Assembly (NCBI GenBank): GCA_009801015.1
Contig: VHZZ01006120.1
Coordinates: 3,542-32,039, forward strand
DNA: 28,498 nucleotides
Direction: 5' to 3'
Origin: Silene noctiflora
Taxonomy: Eukaryota; Streptophyta; Magnoliopsida; Caryophyllales; Caryophyllaceae
The notes beneath the pieces were generated by a model, which was not told where the DNA came from, made no database searches, and saw only the letters and a list, made by a program, of their open reading frames with translations. Numbering within the stretch: position 1 is the stretch's first letter; each line of letters opens with the position of its first letter. The translations under genes were made by a program, and so were the position numbers. This document shows positions 19,620 through 28,498 of the stretch, piece by piece.

Positions 19620-20720
19620 TTTGTTTTGGTATGATTTGGAAGCTGTAATAATCATCTCTGAAATGCCCGTGATTGCTAAAGTTGTTATAGTTAATGATTG
19701 GACTTCATATCGAAGAATTTATTGGGAATGCTTTGTTGACTGAGAGTTATTTGCGAGTTGCCAGTGGTGTGATGGGAGCTTAAAGCATAGGTTTGAAGAA
19801 GTCTTTTATGGTTATTAGTTTATTACTACCAATCACGATTTCATATACCTTAATAACTTCGCTTCTAAGTAGTCTGTTGCACCACTCCGTATGCTGGGTA
19901 TGGAATAGGTGCTGCAGTATTAATGTTAAGTGCCTTGTGAGTTGTGGCTTTGCATGATAAGTGTGTCATGATAATTTCGTAAACAAAACATATTTTGCCC
20001 CTAAAAATATCCAAGTTGACCAATGCAATGCGTAAACTATAGTTGTGTGGGATTTTTGCTCGAAGTTATGTTTGTCAGTTAAGGCACTTCTCACTTAGTT
20101 TAGACGTGTCGCTGGCAAGACTCAAATGAAGAGAATGCATTTTTTTTTATGCAAACATTAATTGGCTATCAATTAATGATACGTTTCCTAGCAATAAGTT
20201 GGTTTTCTTTGATGTATGCTCGTTTATAATGTCTAGTGGATTAATTGTGAAAGCTACTCAGGTTCAAATTTGGAAATGTCCTTAGATGGTGTAAGCTCGA
20301 TTATCGAGTTTGTTTATTGGGCTAAGTTCTAATTCTAGAGTGTTTCAGGCAATGAGGTAAATCTAGAACAAAAAGAAGGCGATGATTAGTGGATAAGTTA
20401 TCGATATATCAGCAAACTTGGTGGATCAGAAAAATTTGGATTATTTAGATATAGTTGGTTAATAGTGTGTCCAAGGCTATATATGGGCGGGGAATTGTGG
20501 ATGATTGGGTTAAAACTACTTAGGTCTAAATTTTGGAAAGGTGTAATGCAATTGGTTTGTAAGTTTGTAACTCTGGAGGAGAAGTCACAGATAAGGCATG
20601 TTATAGTTGCATCCAGTGATTTTGTAGCGTCTGAAATTCCGTTACAATTTGTGTACGCTTAGCGATTATTTAGGTTGAAGGATATGCAAGAGAGAAACTA
20701 GATAAATGCTGTGATTTAAA
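19620..20720 (+). repeat. Ancient duplicated block, copy 1 (downstream of the L2 gene)
   Basis: It contains a module with TTATTGGGAATGCT (about 19719), GGGAGCTTAAAGCA (19774) and AATAGGTGCTGCAGTATTAA (about 19904), then a second module with CTACTCAGGTTCAAATTTGG (about 20254) and a third ending TTATTTAGGTTGAAGG. The same modules recur in the same order at 21444-23000. Divergence is substantial and no frame is conserved, so this is old non-coding duplication. Confidence 0.6.
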
Positions 20721-20989
20721 GCCCTCTATGATTATTTGCCCAGATGTTTGTTGTGGTTTTGAATTTTGTGATGTATTCCGTGACACTAGTCTTCTCTAGC
20801 AAGAACAAGGAGCAGATCTTTCATGACACAATTATTCGGCATTGGTCAAAATTGTGATATTTTTTTCCCGTGACACAATGAGCTTGGTTTGTTTCGGGAC
20901 TTGTAATGCTCACCTGAAATGGTTGAGATTCTGTCATTTGAGGGGTGTGAATGTGTGATAGATTTTTTTTTAGCTTGATTAGATAGGCT

Positions 20990-21130
20990 GTAGTTATCGG
21001 ACTTCATATTGACGAAATTATTGGGAATGCTCTGTATAGTGTGCTTATTATGTGAGTTAGTATTGGTGTAAAGGTTGAGCTTAAAACGAACTCCATTGCA
21101 TATACTCTAAGTTAATGTTAATGGTGTATT
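20990..21130 (+). repeat. Third partial copy of the TTATTGGGAATGCTC module
   Basis: It reads GGACTTCATATTGACGAAAT then TATTGGGAATGCTCTGTATA and GAGCTTAAAACGAACTC, clearly related to the segments at about 19700 and 21450. Only the first module is present here. Confidence 0.5.
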
Positions 21131-21439
21131 CGTGATGGGGGTCATTGATTCCCGCTTCCCAATCCCTCTTACTGAAGGAGTATATGACTTGCTTGTAGTT
21201 TGAAGGCATCGGTTAGCTGGTATATTCTTGTGGGGATGTTACTTAGAGCATTGGTAGTTTGATACATATAAAGTTTGACCAACTTCTTTCGAAGGTAAGA
21301 ATTAGGAAAAAATGATTTAAGAGTACTTTAATGTCAAAAGTACATTGCTCTCCCCCTTCTCTTACTCATCCCTATTCTTTATTGCTTTAGCTCTAATTTA
21401 TGAGAATGTAACCCTTTCAATCTCGTTTTTCTAACTAAG

Positions 21440-23000
21440 GTATGTGAAACTTCATACAGAAGAAATTATTGGGAATGCTCTTTTGAGTGTACTTGTGAGA
21501 TTAAATTGGTGTAATGGAAGCTTAAAGCAAATTCCTTTCCGTAGTGTTGAGCAATTCATTGTGTTTATTACCACCAACAGTAATGTCATATCCCTGTTTT
21601 GGCTGCTTCTATGTAGTCCATTAGTCTTGGTAAGTAGGAGTAATAGGTCCTGCACTATTCATGTCAAGATTTGGGTTCTGACTTTACATGGTGTGAGTGG
21701 TCTGTCACTGAAGCGAGGAAAGTTTGTAGGTTGATACTTTCTCGTAGCTAAAATTGGAATTAGAGGCGGATGGATAGTTAACAATGTGGATAGTTACTAG
21801 GGCCAAGGAATTAGCGCTTAAAGAATTGGCTTAGCTTTTGGATGGTTTTGATGTACAACTTAGCAAGTGCTAAACAAGAGTTAAATTTTCATATGGAAGA
21901 GTCTTGTTAGATTCTATAGTTCTACACCCGCAATCCTCTCTTTGATATCTCTGATGACGTAGTATGAGTATTACTATTTGTTTGAATTCCATTTATATTT
22001 AGTTATTGGCCCCATTTGATTTCATTATCAAGCAATTTTGACTGCTTAGTGCTTGCGATATTTTATCACAAATATACTATATAACTATAAGTCAATAGTT
22101 TCTAATTTAGAAAAATGATAATATGAAAATAGTAACTCTATAATCAGTTAAACCTATTTATCGGCCACTTCACTTTGGTTGCGTGTCAAACTACAGCAGC
22201 CGAGTGTCACCGTGTTGTGTCAAACACTTGTAGTCAAGTTGAAGTACCATAGAATTAAGCATGACTAATTTTACATTGTATCTCTATCTATATTTGGAGT
22301 TATGAATGGTCATAAGTTGATAGTCTGATTTTGTGTCATACCCCTCATGGGTACGGAAACTTTAGAAAACCGATGTATGATCATCCGTTTAGGATGTTTC
22401 CATTGATTGTCAGGATAAATTCAGTTTTGACTATTTAACTCAGGCGTCTGCATGGCTACATACACCATAGTTATCTGGGGATATTTGTTTGAAGTTTGTT
22501 TGAAGTTGGGCCAAACAAACGTTGAACGAGGGTACTGCAACTGTTTGTGGTAACGTTAATCGGATATCAATTAGTAATGCATGTCTATTAGCTTGTCAGT
22601 GACATTGATTGGATATTTCTTTGCTTTTGTTGATGTAAGCTCTCTCATTATGCTAGTGGACGAGTGTATGGAAGTTACTCAGGTTCAAATTGGGAAAGGT
22701 CCATTTTAGCAATGTAGAATTCAGTATAAGCACAGGGAATTTACATCGGATAATCAGTTCTGTTAGGTCAGGTACTAAATGAAGAGGCCTCCCATGCAAT
22801 GAAGAAAGTCGAGTAAATTAAATTGGATTTTGTAGTCTTTGTATTTTCTTTGCAATTTTGTATGCTTGGTAAATAATTTAGGTTTGAAGGGTAAGTAAGG
22901 GTTTATATGCTGAACATTTGAATTCCGTTCTGAATATATAATGCCCTTGTATGGTTATTTGTTTTGATATTAGTTGTGGCTCTAAAGGGGTGATTTATAT
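21440..23000 (+). repeat. Ancient duplicated block, copy 2
   Basis: The modules follow the same order as at 19620-20720: TTATTGGGAATGCTC (about 21467), GGAAGCTTAAAGCAAA (21516), AATAGGTCCTGCACTATTCA (about 21643), GTTACTCAGGTTCAAATTGG (about 22674) and AATTTAGGTTTGAAGG (about 22876). An extra 500 bp or so of AT-rich sequence (about 21900-22450) separates the first two modules. The 96-codon ORF at 21444-21734 runs through the copy but has no counterpart in copy 1, so it is probably chance. Confidence 0.6.
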
Positions 23001-23119
23001 CATTACATAAGTCTGCTCTAAGAAAACCCTAACCTCCTTGATCTTCCACTCCGTGGTCTAGTTTCAGTTAGCTTCTATTCTGACACCATTTCAGGCGGTG
23101 GCCTCTTGCTTATCCCTCC

Positions 23120-23300
23120 CTTCCTTGCCCTAGCACCAAGTTTAAAAAGGTGTCTAATGGGCATTAGCAAAGGCACGAAGTGTAAAAAGTGCATGGGTCA
23201 CGCTTAAGCCAAGGCTCACAGACATCCTAGGTGCGGCTTTGGCATAAGGCGCAGATGATGAGGCAAAAGTAGCTTTTACTTCACATATTAACCCTCTTTA
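23120..23300. repeat. AAGGC-rich dispersed repeat remnant
   Basis: AAGGCACGAAG, CTTAAGCCAAGGCTCAC, GTGCGGCTTTGGC and ATAAGGCGCAG recall the composition of the remnant in HVA22 intron 3 (9535-9925). Ends are not definable. Confidence 0.3.
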
Positions 23301-23360
23301 AATCTAAGAAAAGGTTTTGATGCACAAAGTTTTATTTTGAAACTAAGCCGCCTTGACAGT

Positions 23361-23361
<1 letters not shown>

Positions 23362-23400
<39 letters not shown>
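23362..23400 (-). repeat. 39-bp poly(T) tract
   Basis: An uninterrupted run of 39 T. It may be the poly(A) tail of a retroposon inserted on the minus strand, whose body would then lie to the right from 23401. No diagnostic SINE promoter boxes were recognised, so simple homopolymer expansion is also possible. Confidence 0.7.
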
Positions 23401-23403
<3 letters not shown>

Positions 23404-23718
23404 GGGTAGAATCCTGTACAGTGATATTCACTACTGATCACACTACAATTCACTGTCTCTCGACTCTGCTTTGCTTTTAGTTTTGCGTGCTCAATAAATA
23501 TCAGAATCAGACCAGGGGGCTAAACTGTAATTCTTTCAGTTTTTACTTCCTGTATGGTCAATCCTCTTGAAAGAATCGGTAGAGATGGTTGCCATCGATA
23601 TACAGTTTTGAGTCAGAGGATCTACAAAAAGACTTGTGATTTTAAATTTTTTAGCGGGTTACTTCGTTATTTAATCTACTATTGTTGAAGATACTGATGT
23701 ATTTAATATGATTTACAG

Positions 23719-23908
23719 TTTTGTCAGTCTGCGTGTTGGATCAGAGAAATGAGATTGGAAGCGTAGTAGACACCAACCTCACGAATGTCAGATGACCGCT
23801 TTTGCTCTGCAGATCATGTTAGATTATTCTGTTCGTTTGTAGAGGATGACTACCTTTTATGTAGCTTTTATCTTTATTGATGTAAACAATTCATCATTCA
23901 ATTACATA
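23719..23908 (+). other. Candidate terminal non-coding exon (possible 3'UTR exon)
   Basis: After the acceptor GATTTACAG the base composition becomes exon-like (CAGTCTGCGTGTTGGATCAG, then GTAGTAGACACCAACCTCAC). It ends with TTTATTGATGTAAACAATTC, a typical plant 3'-end context. No long ORF exists, so it could be the last UTR exon of the L2 transcript or of an unrecognised non-coding RNA. Confidence 0.25.
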
Positions 23909-25396
23909 GGGTAGAATTCAGGAATTCTGCAGTTTATTATGTGCAAAAACCTGGCATTTTCCCGAGTTCTTGGGAGTAAAATGTTGAATTGAACCAGGAT
24001 CCCGACCTTGCCTTCTCTTTCTACCCCAACACAAGTTGAACCTTGGAAATAATAAACCGGCTTATGTGTAAAGTTGTCGCAACTCACCGCTTTGATGTTT
24101 TTGCGGATGTAAAAATGCTACAACCGCTGGTTTGTATCATTCCATGTAATTATATCTGTTTAGTTGACATCACCACATTACCACCAATACAACCCGACCT
24201 CCTTCCCCTATTCAATTGGTACGGTTGGTGGTTTATTGTGGTTATGGCAGGTTGTAGAGATGAGCATCGTTGCTTGGGTGAAGATGGTGGTGGGTGGGAA
24301 CACGGATGGCGTGAAGGCAGTGTGCCAGGAGAGTAAAGGGAGGGTGAGTAAAATTTGCTTAATTATCGACAAGTTGCTTGGATAATTTAGTTGAAGTGAA
24401 TATTTGGATGAACAGTTGGGGTACAAAACTGTAAAGGTAGAGCTGTGCATCGTAGCAAGTCAATTTGGCCTAGTATGGTCTCAAGCCAAGTTTCGGCAGC
24501 ACCACCAGGTCACAACGGAGTAGCATTCTAAATAATGCTACTCCATTATTTACTCGTATACATTCTAACATAAGTGTTGGAGAAACAATTTTGTAAATAT
24601 TCACCAAAAAAATACAGTAAAATGATTTGGAGTCGATTTACATAATCATAATACAGTAAAAATATTCACCAAAAAATACAGTAAAAATAATTCTGACAAC
24701 CCTATGATGATCAGTATTCTCCATTACTGTCATTCATGAATACCAAACTGAAACCATTAACAGTAAGTTTAACCCATCACAATTTGATCTCGTTTCTCNA
24801 GTTCTGATTCATCGGTTGATGGATGAACTGTACATTCACAAACAGAACAAATGCAGACAAGCTGAAGCTCAGATCTAGAATCTGATGCTAATTGAAGATG
24901 TCTACTTTCTCGGTTTATATGTGAACTTCTTAGTTCCGTCCCTAAGCAGTCAGATGTTCAACCCGGGAAAGGAGCAGAAAAAAGCAAATAATTGAGAAAA
25001 AGAGANTCCATAATTTCAGAATTACATTTCTACATACTAATGATGCAGAGTGCAGACCATATATGGCTTCCTACTTCCAAATTATTAATCTATCTGTGGA
25101 GTATAATACAATAATCAACATCAGACTTCCGAAGTAGATGTTGAAGGAATAATTTGCAAACTAATCCACACAATAAGACTCGTTCGCAGAATGACAACAA
25201 TCTTCACAGCACATGCGATACCTGTAAACTATGTTACTCCGGCTTTTCACAAGTAAACTCTTGTCCCAGCACTCGACATTCTGACATGTGTTAACGCTAG
25301 GACATTTCGTGGTAACTTACAATTGAAATGTCGGGTACTTCTAACCGGCTTTGAGTAACCTAGCGTGGAAAGAGGTTTAGATAACCCATTGCGTTG
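23909..25396. other. Convergent spacer and 3'UTR of the F-box/kelch gene
   Basis: Overlapping ORFs on both strands at 23902-24450 have no recognisable domains. A 26-bp unit (ATTCACCAAAAAATACAGTA core) occurs at 24596-24622 and 24661-24686. Ambiguous bases are present at 24799 and 25006. The few hundred bases next to 25396 are likely minus-strand 3'UTR. Confidence 0.35.
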
Positions 25397-26734
25397 TTAG
25401 CATCCCATAACTGCACAATTGTACACAAACCCACCAGACCGCTTTCTACCAAGGACGGTCCACTGTTGAGGGGTTTGAGATGGGTCCCACACATTGACCT
25501 CGATGAAACCTCCATCTAAACCCCTGGGCCCTCCTATGACTGTTAGTCGATCGCCACATCCTCGGAATGCAAGACCCCATCCTTGCATTGACACTGCGCT
25601 TTCGGGCAAACTTCCGACAGTTACCCATGTGTTGGATCTTTTATTATATTTCCGTACTTCCTTCCTTGCATAATCAGCTGCATAGAGCTCGTTATTAACC
25701 ACTGTAAGGAGAGGGGGAGCCTCTGACATGGCACTAGCGCCAGTCGTTATAGGAAGCATATCGGGGATTTCGGTCCAAGTCCGTCTTTCCAAGTCAAAGA
25801 CCTCTCCACAAGTAAAAGGGTTTGAGTTTGCAACCCCAAACCCCCCAAGAACATAAAACTTGCCATCCATAAACACAGCCGAGCATTTCTTCCGTGCTTT
25901 CTTCATGTTTGGGAGAGCCTTCCATGTCCCACTTTCCGAATTGTAAAGCTCTGCCGAGGAAAATACATTACCCCAGACATCACAACCACCAGCACAAATA
26001 GCAATCTCACCAAGGGTAGACGATCCAAATAAGCATCTGGGTGTGTTCATTTCTGGCCCGTGAGACCACGAGTTTGTCAAGAGGCTGTACTTGTAGATAA
26101 GATGAGAGTCTATTCCCTTTCCAAACACCAAAAGCTCAGTACCAACAGCAAGTGATTCCTTGTCGGAATGCATGAAGCAATTGGTCGAGGGCATTCTAGG
26201 CAAATGCTTCCACCGACATCGAATTGGGTCAAAAACCTCCCATTCAAGGAGACTGCAAGATATGTACACCCAATGCTCCACCATACCCATTTTACGCCTA
26301 AACTTGTAAAGCTCTTCGCTCTCAGTTAAGGACCGAAAATTGCGGTTCAATGAGGCAATAGAACCATAATCAGATCTTGAACAATGGGCAATGCAGTTTA
26401 TTGAGTTGTCCTGTCCAATTTGGTTAATCAGGGAAGTCGTATCTAAGTGATCATTAGAACCATCACCGTAATTGTTAATGTTGCTATCATTATTGTTCTT
26501 ATAAGGTTGATGTACAATCAACGAAAGTGAAAGGCTTAGAAAATCTACTTCCATGTCATCTGTCTTATCTATTTTCAACAACTTGAGCGAATTCCCGAGG
26601 TTTTCATCATCTTCTGGTTTTCGCTTAAACTTCGAGGTCTCTGCTGAATCCAAACCATTGAACATCAAATTCCCCTCCTGCTCACAAACACGACGAAAAT
26701 CTAGAAAAAGGTGAACGGAAGGACCCTCCACCAT
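25397..26734 (-). CDS. F-box/kelch-repeat protein (SKIP11/At1g74510 group)
   Basis: A single-exon 445-aa protein. The start MVEGPSVHLF matches the MLEGPS-type opening of this group, and C-E-Q-E near residue 17 is also conserved. A variable, Asn/Asp-rich linker (about 30-97) is followed by a divergent F-box (about 99-145) with INCIAHCSRSDYGSIASLNR and FRSL. Kelch repeats follow at about 195-244 (YKYSLLTNSW), 245-291 (AGG, AELYNSESGTW), 292-340 (FYVLGGFG, GEVFDLERRTW), 345-394 (YAADYARKEVRKYN) and 396-445 (VIGGPRGLDGGF). The C-terminus FVYNCAVMGC is the group hallmark. By family, the F-box docks on SKP1 in an SCF ubiquitin ligase and the kelch propeller recruits the substrate, which is unknown. 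It is convergent with the L2 gene. Confidence 0.93.
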   Translation of the reverse strand: MVEGPSVHLFLDFRRVCEQEGNLMFNGLDSAETSKFKRKPEDDENLGNSLKLLKIDKTDDMEVDFLSLSLSLIVHQPYKNNNDSNINNYGDGSNDHLDTTSLINQIGQDNSINCIAHCSRSDYGSIASLNRNFRSLTESEELYKFRRKMGMVEHWVYISCSLLEWEVFDPIRCRWKHLPRMPSTNCFMHSDKESLAVGTELLVFGKGIDSHLIYKYSLLTNSWSHGPEMNTPRCLFGSSTLGEIAICAGGCDVWGNVFSSAELYNSESGTWKALPNMKKARKKCSAVFMDGKFYVLGGFGVANSNPFTCGEVFDLERRTWTEIPDMLPITTGASAMSEAPPLLTVVNNELYAADYARKEVRKYNKRSNTWVTVGSLPESAVSMQGWGLAFRGCGDRLTVIGGPRGLDGGFIEVNVWDPSQTPQQWTVLGRKRSGGFVYNCAVMGC

Positions 26735-26792
26735 TGGCTAAAGTGTACTCGGATGCAAATCCAATAAACCACAAATATACACTCAAATGCTT

Positions 26793-27779
26793 CTGCAGAC
26801 GAATCAAAAATCAAAATCAAACATCAGCTAATCATTTTCTCACATAAACGAGCTCAAGATGATTGCAAAGTATGTAGTACAAACAGTGAAACCAAAATGG
26901 CATTTAAGGATTCCAACTTTAACAAGAAAAAAGTAAAATAGAGTAAATCCGAAAACAACATTACTCTCAGATGAATGAAATGGCAGTACTGAAGTAGCAG
27001 TCATTCGAAGCAAATCTCGAAGCATTTCTCATTGTAAATCATCTGTCTCATTAACACGAGAATATATAAGGTGCATACATCTGACCCCCTTATCCGACTA
27101 TTTCTGAGAGTCCTTGAGATATTGAGATAATATTATTGTCGTAGTTTTCTTAAGATGAACGGGTCAAATACGTGTCACTTACAAGTCTTTTGCTAATATC
27201 TAGGCTAATCGTTTTTGCCTTATCTATCCGTCTTAAATGAGAATTTGTGAACAAAACAACCGTACAAAACCCGGAAAGGGAAAACCTTTCTTATCAATCC
27301 CTAAGGCCCTAATTTCCTTTCATCAAGTTCTAAAGCTTAGTCCCACCCAGCATAAGCAAAAGGATCATGTAACTAACTACTCTAACAAAAAAAGTTGAAA
27401 GATTCTACCCATCTGCAACCTAATTCCTACCAAGTAACCATATCTCGTTCCGTCACAAACAATAAAAAAGGTAAACAAATGAACGGGACAAACAGAATAA
27501 TAAAAAAAAAAAGTAGATAAACAGCAGATTAGTGGATAAAGCTTTTGATATGAGCCAATACAAAAATCTAGGACATACCCACTAAAAAATCATTCACTAA
27601 TCAAAGATTAGTGGATTGATTACCCATCAATATCACACAATCATCTCATCTGACGGTATGAGACCGTCTTATTCTATAATTTATGACGAAACCAAGATCA
27701 TGACAAGTGAGAAATGATTGAGTGATGAAAATATGATTAATGATTAGATGAAATGAATGGAAGAGGGTTTTAATTTTAC
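26793..27779 (-). other. Probable 5'UTR intron of the F-box/kelch gene
   Basis: On the minus strand, GATCCAATCAG|GTAAAATT at 27780/27779 is a strong donor and CGTCTGCAG ending at 26793 a good acceptor. That leaves a leader exon beyond 27780 and a 58-bp segment joined to the ATG at 26734. Genes of this group often carry a leader intron. The region has no coding ORF of note and contains a partial MITE. Borders are predicted only. Confidence 0.45.
27139..27249. mobile_element. Partial Mutator-like MITE (copy F) in the F-box 5'UTR intron
   Basis: The right end, CCGTCTTAAATGAGAATTTG, is the reverse of the CACAAATTCTCATTTAAGAC terminus. Near the left, TTCTTAAGATGAACGGGTCA resembles the other end of copy E with a small insertion. 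The interior CACTTACAAGTC also resembles copy E. No target-site duplication was found. Confidence 0.45.
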
Positions 27780-28049
27780 CTGATTGGATCTTGGGAAAGA
27801 GGAATAAAAAGCTCAAAACATAGTTGCCAAAAATGGTGTGTATTTTTAGTTAGAAATGATGTATGTTGTGGTTTTATTGGGTTAGATGAGAGTGTGAAGA
27901 ACAGCTTTAAAAAGTGGAGAATCTTGCACAAAAAACAGTGGAACTTGGAGACACTATTAGGCTATTTAGCTTTAGCTATGTTCTTTTCTTTGTCTATTTG
28001 CTTTTGACTTTTAGTTTAGTAAGTCATCGAGTCACGTATATACTATCTA

Positions 28050-28130
28050 ATCCCGTTCTTTTAGACTTAATTTTAACTTATTTCATTTCAATTTAGTTCA
28101 GTTCACTTTTATTCAGTTCGGTTCAGCTCT
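28050..28130. repeat. TTCAG-rich repeat fragment
   Basis: CCCGTTCTTTTAGACTTAAT begins like the neighbouring element's terminus and runs into AGTTCAGTTCAC and GGTTCAGCTC, the opposite strand of the GAACT repeats to the right. It may be an older nested or inverted copy of the same family. Confidence 0.4.
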
Positions 28131-28134
28131 ATTA

Positions 28135-28420
28135 GGCCCTGTTCTTTTTGGCTTTAGAGCTGAACTAAACTGAGCTGAACTGAATGGAGCTGAACTGATC
28201 TGAGCTGAGTTGAGCGGAGCTGAACTGAACTGAATCGAACTAAATTGAACTAAGCTGATTGGAGCTGAACTGAACTAAAATAATATTAATATTAATATTA
28301 AATATAATAATAATAATTAATAATAATTGTAATATAATAATAGTAATAATAATAATAATGACTATTATTATTATTATTATTATTATTGTTGTTGTTGTTG
28401 TTGTTATAAGAAAAAGAACA
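28135..28420. mobile_element. GAACT-rich element with TGTTCTTTTT inverted ends
   Basis: TGTTCTTTTT at 28140-28149 is exactly inverted as AAAAAGAACA at 28411-28420. Behind the left end lies about 125 bp of degenerate pentamers (GAGCT, GAACT, GAACT) from about 28157. Trinucleotide runs follow: TTA at 28363-28386 and GTT at 28387-28405. There is no ORF. The structure suggests a small non-autonomous DNA element with an internally expanded core. No target-site duplication could be fixed. Confidence 0.5.
28341..28405. repeat. Compound (TAA)/(TTA)/(GTT) microsatellite
   Basis: Adjacent runs of AAT-type repeats, then (TTA)8 and (GTT)6; inside the GAACT-rich element. Confidence 0.85.
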
Positions 28421-28498
28421 TTACTAATAATAATATTAATACTGATAATTATACTAATTTGAGTGATTAACTAGGTAACCACCACGAACTAACCACAG

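Larger units (their letters stand above)
19405..23718 (+). other. Possible 3'UTR intron of the L2 gene (tentative)
   Basis: Twelve bases after the L2 stop codon is a donor (AAAG|GTAGAC). Over 4 kb downstream, a good acceptor (GATTTACAG ending at 23718) precedes a non-coding, gene-like stretch ending near a plausible polyadenylation zone. The interval has no convincing coding exon. A 3'UTR intron would explain this, but so would plain spacer. Confidence 0.22.

Noticed and set aside
20465..21734. ORFs of 65 and 96 codons inside the duplicated blocks
   Set aside because: Their frames are not preserved in the matching copies, which argues against coding function.
24043..24450. Overlapping ORFs on both strands (97, 73 and 80 codons)
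   Set aside because: They are mutually antisense or frame-shifted, with no domain; probably chance openings in a GGTGG-rich stretch.
1..28498. CRISPR array, phage, toxin or defence gene cluster
   Set aside because: The sequence is a plant nuclear region; no regularly spaced repeats or bacterial operon structure was seen.

Overview
This window is nuclear DNA from a flowering plant, almost certainly a eudicot. The genes have introns with GT/AG borders, the intergenic DNA is AT-rich and full of small transposon relics, and every recognisable protein has close plant relatives. Short ACGGAGTA/TACTCCGT remnants and CACAAATTCTCAT-type inverted-repeat elements suggest Caryophyllales (goosefoot, beet, spinach or campion relatives). 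That placement is an inference from repeat style, not a proof.

Layout, left to right. (1) 641-2193 (+): the last five exons of a gene that starts before the window, product not recognised. (2) 4823-6679 (+): a four-exon bHLH gene matching POPEYE/bHLH47, the iron-deficiency regulator, with a G-box upstream and a likely 5'UTR intron. (3) 7948-11396 (+): a five-exon HVA22-type gene (ER-shaping TB2/DP1 family, closest to HVA22a), with ACGT abscisic-acid-type elements in its promoter. (4) 13739-15675 (+): a three-exon gene with a BMT5-like/DUF2431 domain. Its first intron opens with a (TA)29 microsatellite at the splice donor and carries a 560-bp hAT-like insertion. (5) 16.6-17.6 kb: a GC-richer retrotransposon LTR remnant. 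(6) 18826-19392 (+): a single-exon nuclear gene for the C-terminal half of mitochondrial ribosomal protein L2 (split rpl2). (7) 19.4-23.7 kb: about 4 kb without a coding gene, built from ancient diverged duplications and possibly a 3'UTR intron. (8) 25397-26734 (-): an F-box/kelch gene of the SKIP11/At1g74510 type, convergent with rpl2. (9) 28.05-28.45 kb: a GAACT-rich inverted-repeat element with microsatellites.

The genes are independent single-copy housekeeping or stress genes; nothing suggests a cluster or shared pathway. The most striking feature is one family of very small (75-162 bp) Mutator-like MITEs. It has inserted at least six times, in introns and spacers, and four copies keep near-perfect 9-bp target-site duplications that can be read directly. 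I found no tRNA, rRNA, CRISPR or prokaryotic-type system. Exon borders come from reading frame, splice consensus and remembered family alignment; no transcript data were available. Two ambiguous bases (N) lie at 24799 and 25006.
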